From Cephalopachus bancanus (lineage: Eukaryota; Chordata; Mammalia; Primates; Tarsiidae), in the NCBI GenBank assembly GCA_027257055.1, contig JAPVLO010000123.1, positions 3,534,001 through 3,598,000 on the forward strand: 64,000 nucleotides of DNA, written 5' to 3'. The number at the start of each line of letters is the position of its first letter. The stretch's first letter is position 1. The notes under the pieces were generated by a model that saw nothing but the letters and a program-made list of their open reading frames with translations, had not been told where the DNA came from and searched no databases. The position numbers and the translations under genes were made by a program. Of this stretch, positions 21,252 to 33,208 are shown in pieces.

Positions 21252-22234
21252 TAAGAGAGTTCAAACTGATACTTCCTTGAATTTTGAACTTGAAAACCTT
21301 GAAATCCACTGAGAAGCTGAACTAATGCAGACTTAGTTGTAAAGCCAAATGAAATTATTTTTAAGCAAGTCATGATATGTTATTTCTGTATCTTTTCTGT
21401 GCCCAACCTTACCTCTGTCCCTCATTTTTCGGGGAAATGAGTATCCTTTCTCCTGTCCCTCTATCGCTTGTTTTCTCTTTTCTGTTTTCTCCTGATCTCT
21501 TACTTGTATCTTAAAATTCTCCCTCTTTGCTTACTCTCTTTTCTTTAATTGCTCCCATTCCAAAATATTCCATCTAGACCTATGGAAATATGTGCACCCT
21601 TAACTGCTGAGCTTGTGGGTAGTTTTGTAAAAATACGTCTTTCTGGAGCTGTCTCCACTCTCATTTCTCGTTCATCCTCATGCCATCTGGTTTTCTGGTT
21701 ATCTAGAAGCCTAGTCATCAACTATGGTGGTTTTCAGTTGTCACCTGCTTACCCTCTCTGTGCATGTAACAGGTCTCTCACATGCTGCTGTTTCCAGGTT
21801 CCTGCTTGGCCCCTGCCTCTGTTGCTTTAACTGGCCACCTCCCTTGACAGGCCGCTGCTTACTAGGCACTGCCCTCTGCCTCTGTTCTCTCCTTAGCCTG
21901 AGCTTGGTATGAGGTTTTCAGCTGTCTACTGGGACAATGCCTGATTGCCCTCTTCTGTAGGGCCCTGAGCCTACCTCTTTCTGTGTCCTCCTCAATGTCT
22001 CATCCTGGATCAAGGTGCTGCCATTGCCACGGCCATCGTCAGTCAATCTTCCTCTTCATTGGGTTGGGTCAATTTTGCCTTCTAGCCCTCTCAAAGCTCA
22101 CACCTTGGTCTGTCCCTCTTTCAAAGATAATAGAATAAAGGGGTAGGGACACAGGGATGATGAATCAAGGTCTCTGTACCTAGAAAGGTCACAGTCTACC
22201 GTGAGAGTCTAAGTGTGGTCTGTGGATTATGTCA
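21252..22234. other. Intergenic sequence, nothing recognised
   Basis: Pyrimidine-rich in part; a 93-codon ORF at 21,549-21,830 has no recognisable domain. Confidence 0.4.
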
Positions 22235-22749
22235 ACCCACAAACTTTCCCTTTTAATAGTCTTTAGTTTTCAGATCATAGCAAAATTGAGCATAAGATAC
22301 AGAGGTTTTCCATATACCCCTGACTCCATACAGCCACAGCGTCTCTCATCAACATCTCACACCAGAGGGTACGTTTATTAAAGATGACTAACCTACCTTG
22401 ACACATTGTCAGCACCCACAGTTCATAGTCTACTTAGAGTTCACTCTTGGTGTTGTACTTTCTATAGGTTTGAACAAATGTAAAATGGCATGTTTCTTCC
22501 ATTATAGTATCATACAGAGTCAGTTCCCTGCCCTAAGAATCTCCTGTGCTCTCCCTATTCTTCCCTCCCTCTCTGGCAACCATTCATTTTTTACTGTCTT
22601 CACAGTTTAGTCTTTTCCAGAATGTAATATCACTGGAATTATATAGTATGTAGCCTTTAAGACTTACTTCTTCTTTCACTTAGTAATATGCGTTTGTTTC
22701 TTCCATGTCATCTTATGACTTGATAACTCTTTTTGTTTTTTTGTGGGTT

Positions 22750-23025
22750 TTTTTTTGAGTTGAGGTCTCATTCTGCCACCCAGGCTAGAGAGAAGTGGTA
22801 CAATCACGGCTTACCACAGCGATCCTTCCACCTCAGCCTCTGAGTAACTGGAACTACAGGCACATACTACCATGCCTGGCTAATTTTTATGTATTTTATA
22901 TTTTTTGTAGAGATGAAGTCTTGCTATGTTGCCTAGGCTGGTCTCAAACTCCTGGACTCAAGCAATCCTTTCGCCTCAACCTCCCAAAGTGCTAGGATTA
23001 CAGGTGTGAGCCACTGCGCCCAGCC
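22750..23025 (-). mobile_element. Alu (older, AluJ-like), antisense
   Basis: Full-length dimer, poly-T at the left. Flanked by imperfect target-site duplications GATAACTC / GATAATTC, inside an L1 remnant. Confidence 0.9.
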
Positions 23026-23284
23026 TGATAATTCATTTCTCTTTAGCACTGCATAATAAATATTCCACCATCTGGACATATCACAGTTTTTTAATCCATT
23101 CATCTACTGAAGAACATCTTGGTTGCTTGCATGTTTTGACAGTTATGAATGAAGCTACTATAAACATCTGTGTACGGGTTTTTGTGTGGACTTAAGTTTT
23201 CAACTCTTTGGCTAAATACCAAAGAGTATGAATGCTAGATCAGACAGTAGAAGTATGCTTAGTTTTGTTAGAAGTTGCCAAACT

Positions 23285-23350
23285 AGTCTTTCTTTCTTTC
23301 TCTTTTTCTTTCTTTCTCTCTCTGTCTCTCTCTCTCTCTTTCTCTCTTTC
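23285..23350. repeat. CT-rich microsatellite
   Basis: CTTT/CT repeats directly preceding the poly-T of the next Alu; part of a compound insertion. Confidence 0.95.
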
Positions 23351-23637
23351 TTTTTTTTTTTTTTTGAGTTGGAGTCTCACTCTGTCTCCCAGACTGGAGT
23401 GCAGTGGCTACTCCCGGCCACCACAGCCTCGACCTGCTGGGCTCCGGTGATCCTTCCGCCCCAGCCTTCCGGTAGCCGGAATTACAGGCATGCGCTACCA
23501 CGCCCGGCTGATTTTTTGATTTATTGTAGAGATGAGGTCTCGCTGCCCAGGTGGGTCTCGAACCCACGGGCTCAGGCAATCCACTCACCTCGACCTCCCA
23601 AAGGCACAGGATTACAGGCTGAGCCACCGAGCCCAGC
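23351..23637 (-). mobile_element. Young lineage-specific Alu, antisense
   Basis: GAGTTGGAGTCTCACTCTGT to GAGCCACCGAGCCCAGCT. Carries the short spacer CTCGCTGCCCAGG (5 bases shorter than the ancestral CAAGTTGCCCAGG form) and GGCTGAGCCACC (one-base deletion). Very similar to the copies at 28,078, 28,810 and 52,500. Confidence 0.95.
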
Positions 23638-23665
23638 TCTCTTTCTCTCTTTCTTTCTCTCTCTT

Positions 23666-23705
<40 letters not shown>

Positions 23706-23759
23706 CCCCCCCTCTCCCTCCCTCCCTCTCTCTCCTCCCCCCTCTTTCTTTCTTTCTTT
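23638..23759. repeat. Pyrimidine microsatellite (CT)n/(CTTT)n with C9 run
   Basis: CTTT repeats, a (CT)n stretch of about 30 bp, a C9 run, CCCT repeats, then CTTT. It occupies the place of the A-tail of the Alu to its right. ORFs here are simple-sequence. Confidence 0.97.
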
Positions 23760-24047
23760 GTCGGAGTCTCATTCTGTTGTCCAGGCTGCCAGGCTGAAGT
23801 GCAGTGGCACACTCATGGCCACCGCAGCCTCAACCTGCTGGGCTCAGGCGATCCTTCTGCCTCAGCTTTCCAAGTAGCTGGAACTACAGGCAGGCACCAC
23901 CATGTCCAGCTAATTTTTTGATTTATTGCAGAGACAAGATCTCACCAAGTTGCCCAGGCTGGTCTCAAACCCTTGAGCTTAGACAATCCTCTTGCCTTGG
24001 CCTCCCAAAGTGCTGGGATTACAGGCTTGAGCCACCGCACCTGGCTT
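23760..24047 (-). mobile_element. Alu (intermediate subfamily), antisense
   Basis: TCGGAGTCTCATTCTGTTG to GAGCCACCGCACCTGGCT, with CACCAAGTTGCCCAGG (ancestral spacer). Its right flank AAACTGTCTTTC (24048-24059) is an imperfect duplicate of AAACTAGTCTTTC at 23280-23292, so the target-site duplication encloses the other Alu and both microsatellites as well. Confidence 0.92.
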
Positions 24048-24540
24048 AAACTGTCTTTCAAAGTGGCTGTACCATGTTGTATTTCCACCAGCAATGAATC
24101 AGAGTTACTGTTATTCCACATCATTGTCAGCATTTAGTGTTGTCAGTGTCTTTGCTTTTGTCTATTTTAATAGGTATACAGTGATAGATAGCTTGTTTTC
24201 ATTTGCATTTCCTTAGTGACATATGAAGTACAGCATCTTTTCATATGCCTATTTGTCATCTGGATTTTTAAAAAATTATTTTGATAACAACACTTAACAT
24301 AAGATCTAACCTCTTAACAAATTTTTAAGTATGCAATGCAATATTGTTAACCATAGAGATAATGTTGTACATCAGATCTCTATAATTTATTAATTTTGTA
24401 TAGTTGAGGTTTTATTCCCCTAGTCCCAGGCATCCACAGTTCTGCTCTCAGAGTCTATGAGTCTGACCACTTCAGGCACCTCATGTAAGTGGGATCATGC
24501 AGTAATTGTCCTTCTGGGATTGGCTTATTTCACTTAGCAT

Positions 24541-27500
24541 CATGTCCCCCATTTCCTTCTTTTGCATGTGGATATCCAGTTTTCCAGCACCATTTGATGG
24601 AGTCTTTCTTTTCCTCATGTGTATTCCTGGCACCCTTGTTGTAGATCAGTCAACCTTAGATGTATGGGATGATTCTCTACTCGTATATTTTCTTTGATGA
24701 GGTGTCTGCTAAGGTGTTGGCCCATTTTAAAAATCATGTTGCTTGTTTTCTTATTTTTGAGTCTTAAGAGTTTTTTTGGTCTATTTTGGATAACAGTCCT
24801 TTATCAGATCGCCTCCTTTCCAAGTATTTCCTTTCAGCCTGTGGCCTGTCTTTTCATCTTCTTGTCAATGTCTTTCACAAAGCAGAAATTTTTAATTTTA
24901 ATAAAGTCCAACTAATGAATTCTTTCATCCACATTGTAGCATATGTCAGAATTCTCTTCTGTTTATAAGGCTGAATAATATTTCATTGTATGTGTATGCC
25001 ATATTTTTAAAAATCCATTCATCTGTCAATAGACATTTAGTTTGTTTCCACATCTTGACTAATACGAATAGTGCTGCAGTGAGCATTTGAATGCTAATAT
25101 CTCTTTGATATCCAAATTTCAGTTCTTTTGGATAAATACCCACAACTGGGATTGCTGCATCATATGGTAATTTTATTTTTCAATTTTGAAAAATAAAATT
25201 ATTTTCAATCATACTGTTTTCCTTAGTGGCCTCACCATTTTGCTTTCCCATCAATAGTATAAGATTTCTAATTTCTCCACATTCTTACCAACATGCATTT
25301 TTAAAAAAATATTAGCCATCCTAACAGATGTGAGGTGATATTTCATTGTGGCTTTGACTTGAGGTGCTCTGATGATTAGTGATGTTGAGCATCTTTTCAT
25401 ATCCACGTTGGCCATTTGTTGTCTTCTTTGGATAAATGTCTATTGCAGTCTAGCTCGTTTTTAACCGGGTTATTAGGGTTTTTTGTTTTTTGTTTTTTTG
25501 CTTTTGAGTTGCAGGAGTCTCTTTTTTATTATTTCTGAAATTAATCTCTTATCTGACATATGGTTTGCAAGTATTCTCTCCCATTCCTTAGGTTCCTTTC
25601 ACCCTGTGGAATGTTCCTTTGCGGGGTAAAAGCTTCTCACTTGATGTAGCTCTCCCTGCTCATTTTTGCTTTTGTTGCCTGTGCTTCTGGTGTCATATCC
25701 ATGACATTATTGGCTAAACTGGTGTCATAAAACTTTTTCCTTATCTTTTTCCTAGAAGTTTTACAGTTTAGGGCTTTATAGTTAAGTCTTTAACCCGTTT
25801 GAATTTGTTTTTGCTTGTGGTGTAAGATAATAGCCCAATTTCCTTCTTTTGCCTGTGGATATCCAGTTTTCCCAACACCGTTTAATGGAAACTCTTTCCT
25901 TTCCCCATGTGTATTCCTGGCACCCATGTTGAAGGTCAGTCGACTATAGATGTATGGGCTTATTCTCCATCTGTGTATCCTCTTTGAAGAGACGTCTGTT
26001 AAGGTATTGTACCATTTTTTAAATCATGTTGCTTGTTTTCTTACTGTTGAGTTTTAAGAGTTCTTTGTCTACTTTGGATAACAGTCCTTTATCAGATCTC
26101 TCTTTTTCTAGTATTTTCTTTCAGCCTGTGACTTGTCTTTTCATTTTCTTGTCAATGTCTTTCTCAGAGCAGAAATTTTTAATTTCAATGAAGTACAGCT
26201 TGTAAATTCTTTCTTTCACGGATCATGCCTTTGGTTCTGTATGTAAAAAGTTCTCACCAAACCGAAGGTCATCTAGATTTTCTCCTATGTTATCTTCTAG
26301 TAGTTCTATAGTTTTGAATTTTACATTTAGATTTATGATCCATTTTGAGTCAGTTTTGTCAAGGTTGTAGACCTATGTCTAGATGTAGGATTTTTGTTGT
26401 TGTTTTGTCTTTTTGCATGTGAATGTCCAATTGTTCTAGCATCATTTGTTGGAAAGACTATCTTTTCTCCATTGTATTGCCTTTACTTCTTTGTCAAAGA
26501 TCAGTTGACTATATTTATGTGAGTCTCTTTCTAGGCTTTCTACTCTGTTCCATTGATCTATTTGTCTACTCTTTCACCAATACTATACTGTTTATTAATG
26601 TACCTTTAGAGGAAGTCTTGAAATCAGTAGTGTCAGTCTCCCAACTTAGTTCTCCTTTAATGTGTTGTCTATTCTGGGTCTTTTCCTTCTCCATATAAAC
26701 TTTAAAATAGATTTGTCGGTATCCACAAAATAACTTGCTAAAATTTTGATTGAGATTGTGATGAATTTCTAGATCAAGTTGGGAGGAATAGGCATCTTGA
26801 CAATATTGACTTTTTCTATCCATGAACATAAAATACTTCTCCATTTATTTAGTTCCTTGATTTTTCTCATTAGTAGATTTTTTTCATCCTTCCAGTAGAT
26901 TTTGTCAGATTATGACTAAGTTTTTTATTTTTGAGGGTACTAATGTAAACAGTATTGTGTTTTAATTTCAAATTGTATTTGTTTATTGTTGGTGTATAGG
27001 AAAGTGATTGATTTTAATATATTAAGTGTATATCCTACTACCTTGCTATAATTTTCATTATTTTAAATTTTTTCTTATTTCTTTTCTTCTTACTTTAGAT
27101 TTAATTTGCTTTCCTAAGTAGAAATTTCGATTATTTATTTTAGCTCTTTCTTTTTTAATGCTATAATTTTTCCCTTAAGCACTGGGTTTTTTCTGATCCT
27201 ATACATTTTTGTAAGTTGTGTTGTCATTTAATTCAAAATATTTTAAAATTTATCTTGAGATTTTTTTCTTTGACCCATGTGTTATCTAGAAATGTGTTGT
27301 TTAATCTTTAGTTATTTTGAGATTTTTCCAGCTATCTTTCTGTTAATTATTTTGTTTTATTGCATTGTGCTTTGGGAGCAGATATTGTATGATTCGTATT
27401 CTTTTAAATTTGTTAAGGTGTGTTTTATGGCCCAGAATGTACTTCATCTTGATGAATGTTCCTTGTGAGTGTTTGAAGAATCTATATTTTGCTGTTTTTG

Positions 27501-28062
27501 GATGAAGTAGTCTATAGATGTCAATTATATCAAGTTGATTGATGATGATGTTGAATTCAACTTTTTTCTTGCTGATTTTTTGCCTTCTAGATCTGTCCAT
27601 TTCTGTTAGAGGGGTGTTGAGGTCTTCAACTATAATAGTGGATTTATCTATTATTTGTCCCTGCAGTTCTATCAGTTTTTGCCTCATGTGTTTTTGACAC
27701 TCTGTTGTCAGGAACATACACATTAAGAATTGTTTTGTCTTCTTGGAGAATTTCCTCCTTTTCCAATATATAATGCTCTTCTTTATCCCCATTACATTTT
27801 CTCACTCTGAAATCTACCCTGTCTGAAATTAATATAACTACTTCCACTTTCTTTTGACTAATGTTAGCATGGCATGTCTTTTTTCATCCATTTACTTTTA
27901 ATCTGTATGTATATTTATATTTAAAATGTGCTTCTTGTAAATAATATATAGTTGGGTCTTGTTTCTTGATTCACTCTCAAAATCTCTGCATTTTAATTGG
28001 TACATTTAAACCATTGATGTTTAGAGTGAATATTGCTATAGCTGGATTAATATGTACCATAT
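24541..28062 (-). mobile_element. L1M ORF2 region, antisense, with internal duplication
   Basis: About 3.5 kb of L1 sequence in reverse orientation. Minus-strand translation gives broken endonuclease-domain phrases (VFLTTE..., LNTPLTEMDRS, DIYRLLHPKTA, DHILGHKTHLNKF around 27,343-27,847). Frameshifts and stops throughout; no functional protein. Contains a duplicated segment of about 390 bp (24,545-24,935 and 25,838-26,222). Confidence 0.85.
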
Positions 28063-28077
28063 TTGTTACTGTTTTCT

Positions 28078-28366
28078 TTTTTTTTTTTTTTTTTGAGTTG
28101 GAGTCTCACCCGGTTGCCCAGACTGGAGTGCAGTGGCCACTCCCGGCCACCGCAGCCTCGCCTGCTGGGCTCCGGCGATCCTTCCGCCTCGGCCTTCCCA
28201 GTAGCAGGAATTACAGGCATGCGCTACCATGCCCGGCTGATTTTTTGATTTATTGTAGAGATGAGGTCTCGCTGCCCAGGCGGGTCTCGAACCCACGGGC
28301 TCAGGCAATCCACTCACCTCAGCCTCCCAAAGGCATGGGATTACAGGCTGAGCCACCGAGCCCGGC
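28078..28366 (-). mobile_element. Young lineage-specific Alu, antisense, perfect 15-bp TSD
   Basis: Flanked by TTGTTACTGTTTTCT at 28063-28077 and 28367-28381 (identical). Poly-T of 17, low divergence from the other young copies, short-spacer subtype. Inserted into L1. Confidence 0.97.
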
Positions 28367-28809
28367 TTGTTACTGTTTTCTATTTGTCACTCTTGTTCTG
28401 TTTTTATTTTTATCTTTTGCCCTTTTTCTGTCTTTTTTGGTTTTAATCAGGCATTTTATAATTCCATTTTCTCTCCTTTTTCTTAAAGAAAATATCATTA
28501 TACTTCTTGTTTTACTTTTTTTAGTGGTTGCCCTAGAGTTTGCAATATGCATTTACAATCAATCCAGGTCTTCTTTCAAATAACATTACACTGATTCACA
28601 GGTAATATGATTACCTTTTAATAATGAAATAATCTCAATTCCTCCTTTCTTTCTCTTGTATCATGGCTGTCATTAATTTTACTTATACATATGCATACAT
28701 AAGCATATATATGCATGCATTCTCAAATACTATTATTGATAGTATTATTTAGAATAAACCGCTATCATTATTTAAGAATAAGAAAAACTTTTTAAGAAAA
28801 ATAAAAATA

Positions 28810-29096
28810 GCCGGGCTCGGTGGCTCAGCCTGTAATCCCGCGCCTTTGGGAGGCTGAGGTGAGTGGATTGCCTGAGCCCGCGGGTTCGAGACCCGCCTGG
28901 GCAGCGAGACCTCACCTCTACAAAAAATCAGCCGGGCGTGGTAGCGCGCGCCTGTAATTCCGGCTACTCGGAAGGCGGAGGCGGAAGGATTGCCGGAGCC
29001 CAGCAGGCGAGGCTGCGGTGGCCGGAAGCGGCCACTTGCACTCCAGTCTGGGCGACAGAGTGAGACTCCAACTCAAAAAAAAAAAAAAAAAAAAAA
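28810..29096 (+). mobile_element. Young lineage-specific Alu, sense, perfect 16-bp TSD
   Basis: GCCGGGCTCGGTGGCTCAGC to ACTCCAACTCA plus a long pure A tail, flanked by AAGAAAAATAAAAATA at 28794-28809 and 29097-29112. The Pol III B-box-like GGTTCGAGACC is intact. The pure tail and exact TSD suggest recent insertion. Confidence 0.97.
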
Positions 29097-30127
29097 AAGA
29101 AAAATAAAAATAAATGCATAATAAAATAAAAATATTTTTAATTTTTCCTTTATTTATTTCTTCTCTGATTTTTTAAAAAAATATAGATTCATATAGATTT
29201 TCTTTATCTTTGATTTCCTCAGTCTACTAATAAGCCCATCAAAAGCAGTTTTCATTTTTGTTACAGTGTTTTTACTCTCTAGCATTTCTTTTTTATTCCT
29301 TTACGGAATTTCCATATCTCAGATTATATTTTTCATTTGTCCTCTCATGTTATATTCTGACATATATCATTATCCTTCTCTCTAAATTTTCTTAACATTT
29401 TCTGCAAAGCAAGTCTATTTGCAGCATATTTCAGCAATCTTTGAGAAAGTTTTTATTTCTTTTTCGTTTTCAAAGGATAATTTTGCAGGGTATAGAATTC
29501 TAGGGTTTTTGTTGTTGTTGTTGTTTTCTGAGAGCTTTAAATGTTTCATTTTACTTTGCTTGCTTGCATACTTTCTGAGAAGAAGCTAGTTGGAATTCTT
29601 ATCTTAACTCCTCTATAGGTAAGGTGTTTTTTTCCTTTGACTTCTTTCATTTTTTTTTCTTTATCTTTGAGTTTATGTAGTTTGAATATGATATACTTAA
29701 GTGTAGTTTTTTGGCATCAATCCTGCTTTGTGTTTTTGGAGCTTCTTGGATCTGTGATTTGGTGTCTGACATTAATTTAAGGAAATTGTGTTATTATAGC
29801 TTCAAATTTTTTTTGTGTTCTTTTGTGGTTTCTTTGCCTTCTAGTATTATCATTATGCATGGTTACACCTTTGTAGTTGTTCTACCACTTTTCAGTTTTA
29901 CAGTTTTGGCAATTTCTGTTTGGATATCTTCAGTTTTTTCCCTCAGTCTACTAATAAGCCCTTCAAAAGCAGTTTTCATTTTTGTTATAGTGTTTTTAAT
30001 CTCTAGCATTTATTTTTTATTATTTTATAGAATTTCCATATCTTGGCTTATATTTTTCATTTGTCCTCTCATGCTCTCTTTTTTGTCCTTTAGATTTGAT
30101 AGTATCTTAACTGTTATCTTATTTCAT

Positions 30128-30485
30128 TTGTGCTTCTGTGACAGAATACAGCAGACTGGGTAACTTATAAATAACAGAAACTTATTTCTCACAGTTATGG
30201 AAACTGGGGAGTCTGAGATCAAAGTATTGGCATCTGTCTGGCGAAGGCCTTCTTGCTGTGTCCTCATATGGTGGAAGACAGAAAGGCAAGCAGTGACAAC
30301 TGCTGTGTGCTCACATAGCAGAAGAGTGAAAAAGAGAGAACCCATTCCTGCAGGCCCTTTTGATAATGGCATTAATTCATTCATGAGGATGGGGTCTCAC
30401 AACCTAAACACCTCCCTTAGATCCACCTTTCAAAATGGTTGCAACACGAGTTTTAGAGAGAACAAAAACATTCCAACTGTAGCAA
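30128..30485 (-). mobile_element. ERVL-MaLR solo LTR (MST/MLT1-like), antisense
   Basis: GACTGGGTAACTTATAAATA, TTCTCACAGTTATGGAAAC, AATGGCATTAATTCATTCA, ACAAAAACATTCCAACTGT: the reverse complement of a MaLR LTR. Inserted in an L1 remnant. Diverged, no internal viral genes. Confidence 0.75.
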
Positions 30486-30600
30486 TCACAGTCATTTTAA
30501 ATTCCCAGTCTGATAATTCCAACATCCTGACCATATATGAGTCTGGTTCTGATGCTAGTTCTGTCTCTTAGAACTGTATTTTTTGTTCTTTAGTATTTCT

Positions 30601-32199
30601 TGTAATTTTTTCTTCATAGCTGCACATGATATACTGTGTAAAAGGAGCTGCTATAAATAGGCCAGTAGTAATGTGACAGAGGTATGTGGAGACAGGAAGT
30701 GTCCTATAGTCCTATTATTAGGTCTCAGTCTTTGGTGAATCTGTGACTCTGGACTATGAAATCCATACATATTTCCCATTTTCTTCCCCTTAGGTGGGAC
30801 AGAATGGCTAAGTGGACTGGAGTGGGGTGTTTCCCTCCTCCTACATGGAAATCTAGAGGGAGCTGGAATTGGTATTTCACTTCTCCTAAATCAGCTGGGC
30901 TCTGATAAAGTCCCAGAAAATTAGGCTCTGATTATATAGTTTTTCCTGAGGCTAGATTTTGTTAGGAGAAACAGAATTGGAGCAGAAATATGCTCTGGCA
31001 TATTTCACATCATTACTTCCACCCCTCCTCCCAGAAGCACAAGGGAATTTTTCGCCAATAGTCACTGTGATAATCTGATAGAAGTCCAGGAGGTAAACCT
31101 CAAAAAATGTGGGCCCCCAACATGATTGGGTCCTCCTGGGGTTTTTAAATTTCACATTTGTACACACCGAGTCTCCAGCAATGGGTCAGTTACAATTCAG
31201 GTTTTCCCACCCTGGTGCTGGTTCCCACAAAGGTTTCTGCCCTGAAGAGTTGTTTTCTGTATCTACCTGTCTGTCTCTCCAATTTTGGGGCAACAGTTTG
31301 TCCTGTGACTTCACTCTTACAGATCTAAGAAAAGTTGTTGATTTTCAGTTTGTTCAGTCTTTTACCTATTAGGATGGAGTAATGACTTCCAGGCCCTTTG
31401 CATGCCACTCTGGAAACTGGAAGTCCACAAACATTTTTTGTCATCCTGTGACAAGAGATATGCAGAAAAGAAAGAAAGCAGTTAGAGACTTATTTAGAAT
31501 TTGACATTGCCACAGTATCCGAGTGTGCAGTTTTGTATTTTATAAAAATGCTTTTCTACAGCAGATTACAAATTAGACAGAAATAGTAACAGCAAGAACA
31601 AATAATTGGTCCTTCACTATAGACAAAAGGAGCAGCATGGAACTGGGAGGCAGTCCAGAAGGTGACCAACCTCCATTTGGGTTGGGAACTATCCCATTTT
31701 TGCTGCTATCTAGAAGTTGCCATCAGAGCCCTGGGAAAAGTTCAGACTGTCTGGGGGCACAGGAAGGATGATGAGGGGTTTTCAGAGTGGGTGTGGTGGG
31801 GAGAGTACAGCAGCCTAGGGGATGGCTCCCTCAACCCCTTCTACCTTGCTGCGGTTACAGTGATCTTCCTAAAATGAGACCTGATCACACTCTTCTGCCT
31901 AATGCTTCTTGGGACCATTCACAAAGTCTCTCACCACCTGACCGTGGGCTTGTCCCACTTTGTTTCCCTTCCTCCAGCCTTCACACCCTTCTCTCCCAGG
32001 TGTTCTTGGAGTAGACCACTCCATGCGCAGCCACCTCCACGCCCGTGCCTCTGCTGCATCTTCCATTTGGAGGGGACTTCCTCTTCTCATCCTTTTCTGG
32101 TGGAATGCCACATATCCTTTGACATCTTTTGCTGTGAGTCTTTCCACTTGAGCCCAAAAGCACAGCTGGGCCCCTGTGTTCAATCATTGATGAACTATC
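30601..32199. other. Intergenic sequence, mostly unrecognised
   Basis: Contains several 60-120-codon ORFs on both strands (e.g. 31,902-32,270) with no recognisable domain; probably chance ORFs in old repeat-derived DNA. Confidence 0.4.
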
Positions 32200-32350
32200 T
32201 CTATCACAACTGCTTTGTCATCATGAGCAGAGGCAGCCACAGACAAGTGGGTGTGACTGTGTTCCAATGACACTTGTATGAGAGTTGTCACAGCATTTAC
32301 AAAAACAGGCAGCAGGTGAGATTTAGTTTACTGGCCCTGTTCTAAAGGAG
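32195..32350 (+). mobile_element. hAT-Charlie-type MITE fragment
   Basis: CTATCACAACTGCTTTGTCA...GTGTGACTGTGTTCCAATG...ACAAAAACAGGCAGCAGGT...TACTGGCCCTGTTCT matches the 3' part of a common hAT-family MITE (MER3-like; exact name uncertain). A second copy of the same family lies about 800 bp away. Confidence 0.6.
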
Positions 32351-32689
32351 AGAGGATATCCTCCTCCTCCTGCCCTGTCTCTGAGCAGTATGGAGCTGGA
32401 AAGAGAACTTACAAATTCATCCACACCTCTGATGACATCTTGGTTCTGTGTCTTCATTGGGTGTTTCACAGCTGGAAAGGAGGATTCGTTTTAGGCCTTA
32501 GGCAGGGGTAATTAACAAATAACCCAGAAACCCAGAAACCAGCATCTGGACACCTCAGGGCTGGGGCAGTGGGGCAGAGGGACAGACAAGGTAGGGGCTA
32601 TTTAGGATTGGGGCTGGGGGAAGCAGCTTTCCAGTATAGAGGCAGCGTTGCTGGGATTTCATCCTTCTCAGAGAGACACTCTAAAGCAA

Positions 32690-33208
32690 AGGTTGGCCAA
32701 CTTCTTTCTACAAAGAACCAGATAGGCCAGGCTCAGTGGCTCTCGCCTGTAATCCAGCACCTAGGGAGGCAGAGGCAAGAGGATTGCCTGAGCTCAGGGG
32801 TTCGAGACCAACCTGAGCAACATGATAAGACCTCGTCTCTACGATAAATCAAAAAATTAGCCAGGCATGATGGTGCATGCCTCTGGTTCCAACTACTTGG
32901 AAGGGTGAAGTAGAAGGATCACCTGAGCCCAGTAGGTAGAAGCTGTGGTGGCCGTGAGTGTGCCACTGCATTCCAGCTTGAGTGACAGAGTGAGACTCCA
33001 ACTCAAAGCCCCCCCCAAAACAGTGAATATTTGGGGCTTTGTGGTCCAGATGCTCTCTATCGCAACTACTTTGTCATTGCAATGCAGAAGTAGCCATAGA
33101 AGAGTAGCTGTGACTGTGCTTCAGTGACACATGTATAAAAGTCTTCCAATAACATTTATAAAACAGGCTGCAGGCCTGATTGAATTTGCCGGCTTGTGTT
33201 CTAAAGGA
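32690..33208 (+). mobile_element. hAT-Charlie-type MITE split by an Alu
   Basis: 5' part AAAGGTTGGCCAACTTCTTT...ACCAGATA, then an Alu, then CAGTGAATATTTGGGGCTTT...CTATCGCAACTACTTTGTCA...GCCGGCTTGTGTTCT. The halves join at AGATA|GTGAATATTT as in intact copies of the family. Confidence 0.7.
32725..33010 (+). mobile_element. Alu (intermediate subfamily), sense
   Basis: GGCCAGGCTCAGTGGCTCTC to GAGTGAGACTCCAACTC, with a tail degraded to a C-run. Has the right-arm AGTAGGTAGAAGCTGTGGTG typical of this lineage. Confidence 0.92.

Larger units (their letters stand above)
22235..24540 (-). mobile_element. L1M 3'-region remnant, antisense, interrupted by three Alus
   Basis: Old L1 sequence in three pieces (about 22,235-22,745; 23,026-23,280; 24,060-24,540). 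Alu/microsatellite insertions split it, and the joints read through when they are removed (e.g. AGTTGCCA|AACT and GTCTTTCAAAGTGGCTGTACC). No intact coding region. Confidence 0.75.
28382..30600 (-). mobile_element. L1M remnants (5' ORF2 and upstream), antisense, interrupted
   Basis: L1-like text on both sides of an Alu (28,810) and an LTR (30,128). Includes a direct duplication of about 135 bp (29,213-29,350 and 29,938-30,078, CTCAGTCTACTAATAAGCCC). No coding capacity. Confidence 0.65.

Noticed and set aside
16088..23759. CRISPR-like or satellite arrays
   Set aside because: The repeats are microsatellites without spacer structure; nothing in the window is prokaryotic.
23228..23921. ORFs up to 189 codons across 23.2-23.9 kb
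   Set aside because: They run through antisense Alu and pyrimidine microsatellites (Ser/Leu/Phe repeats); classic Alu-derived ORFs.
27966..28583. 205-codon ORF
   Set aside because: Composed of L1 and antisense Alu sequence.
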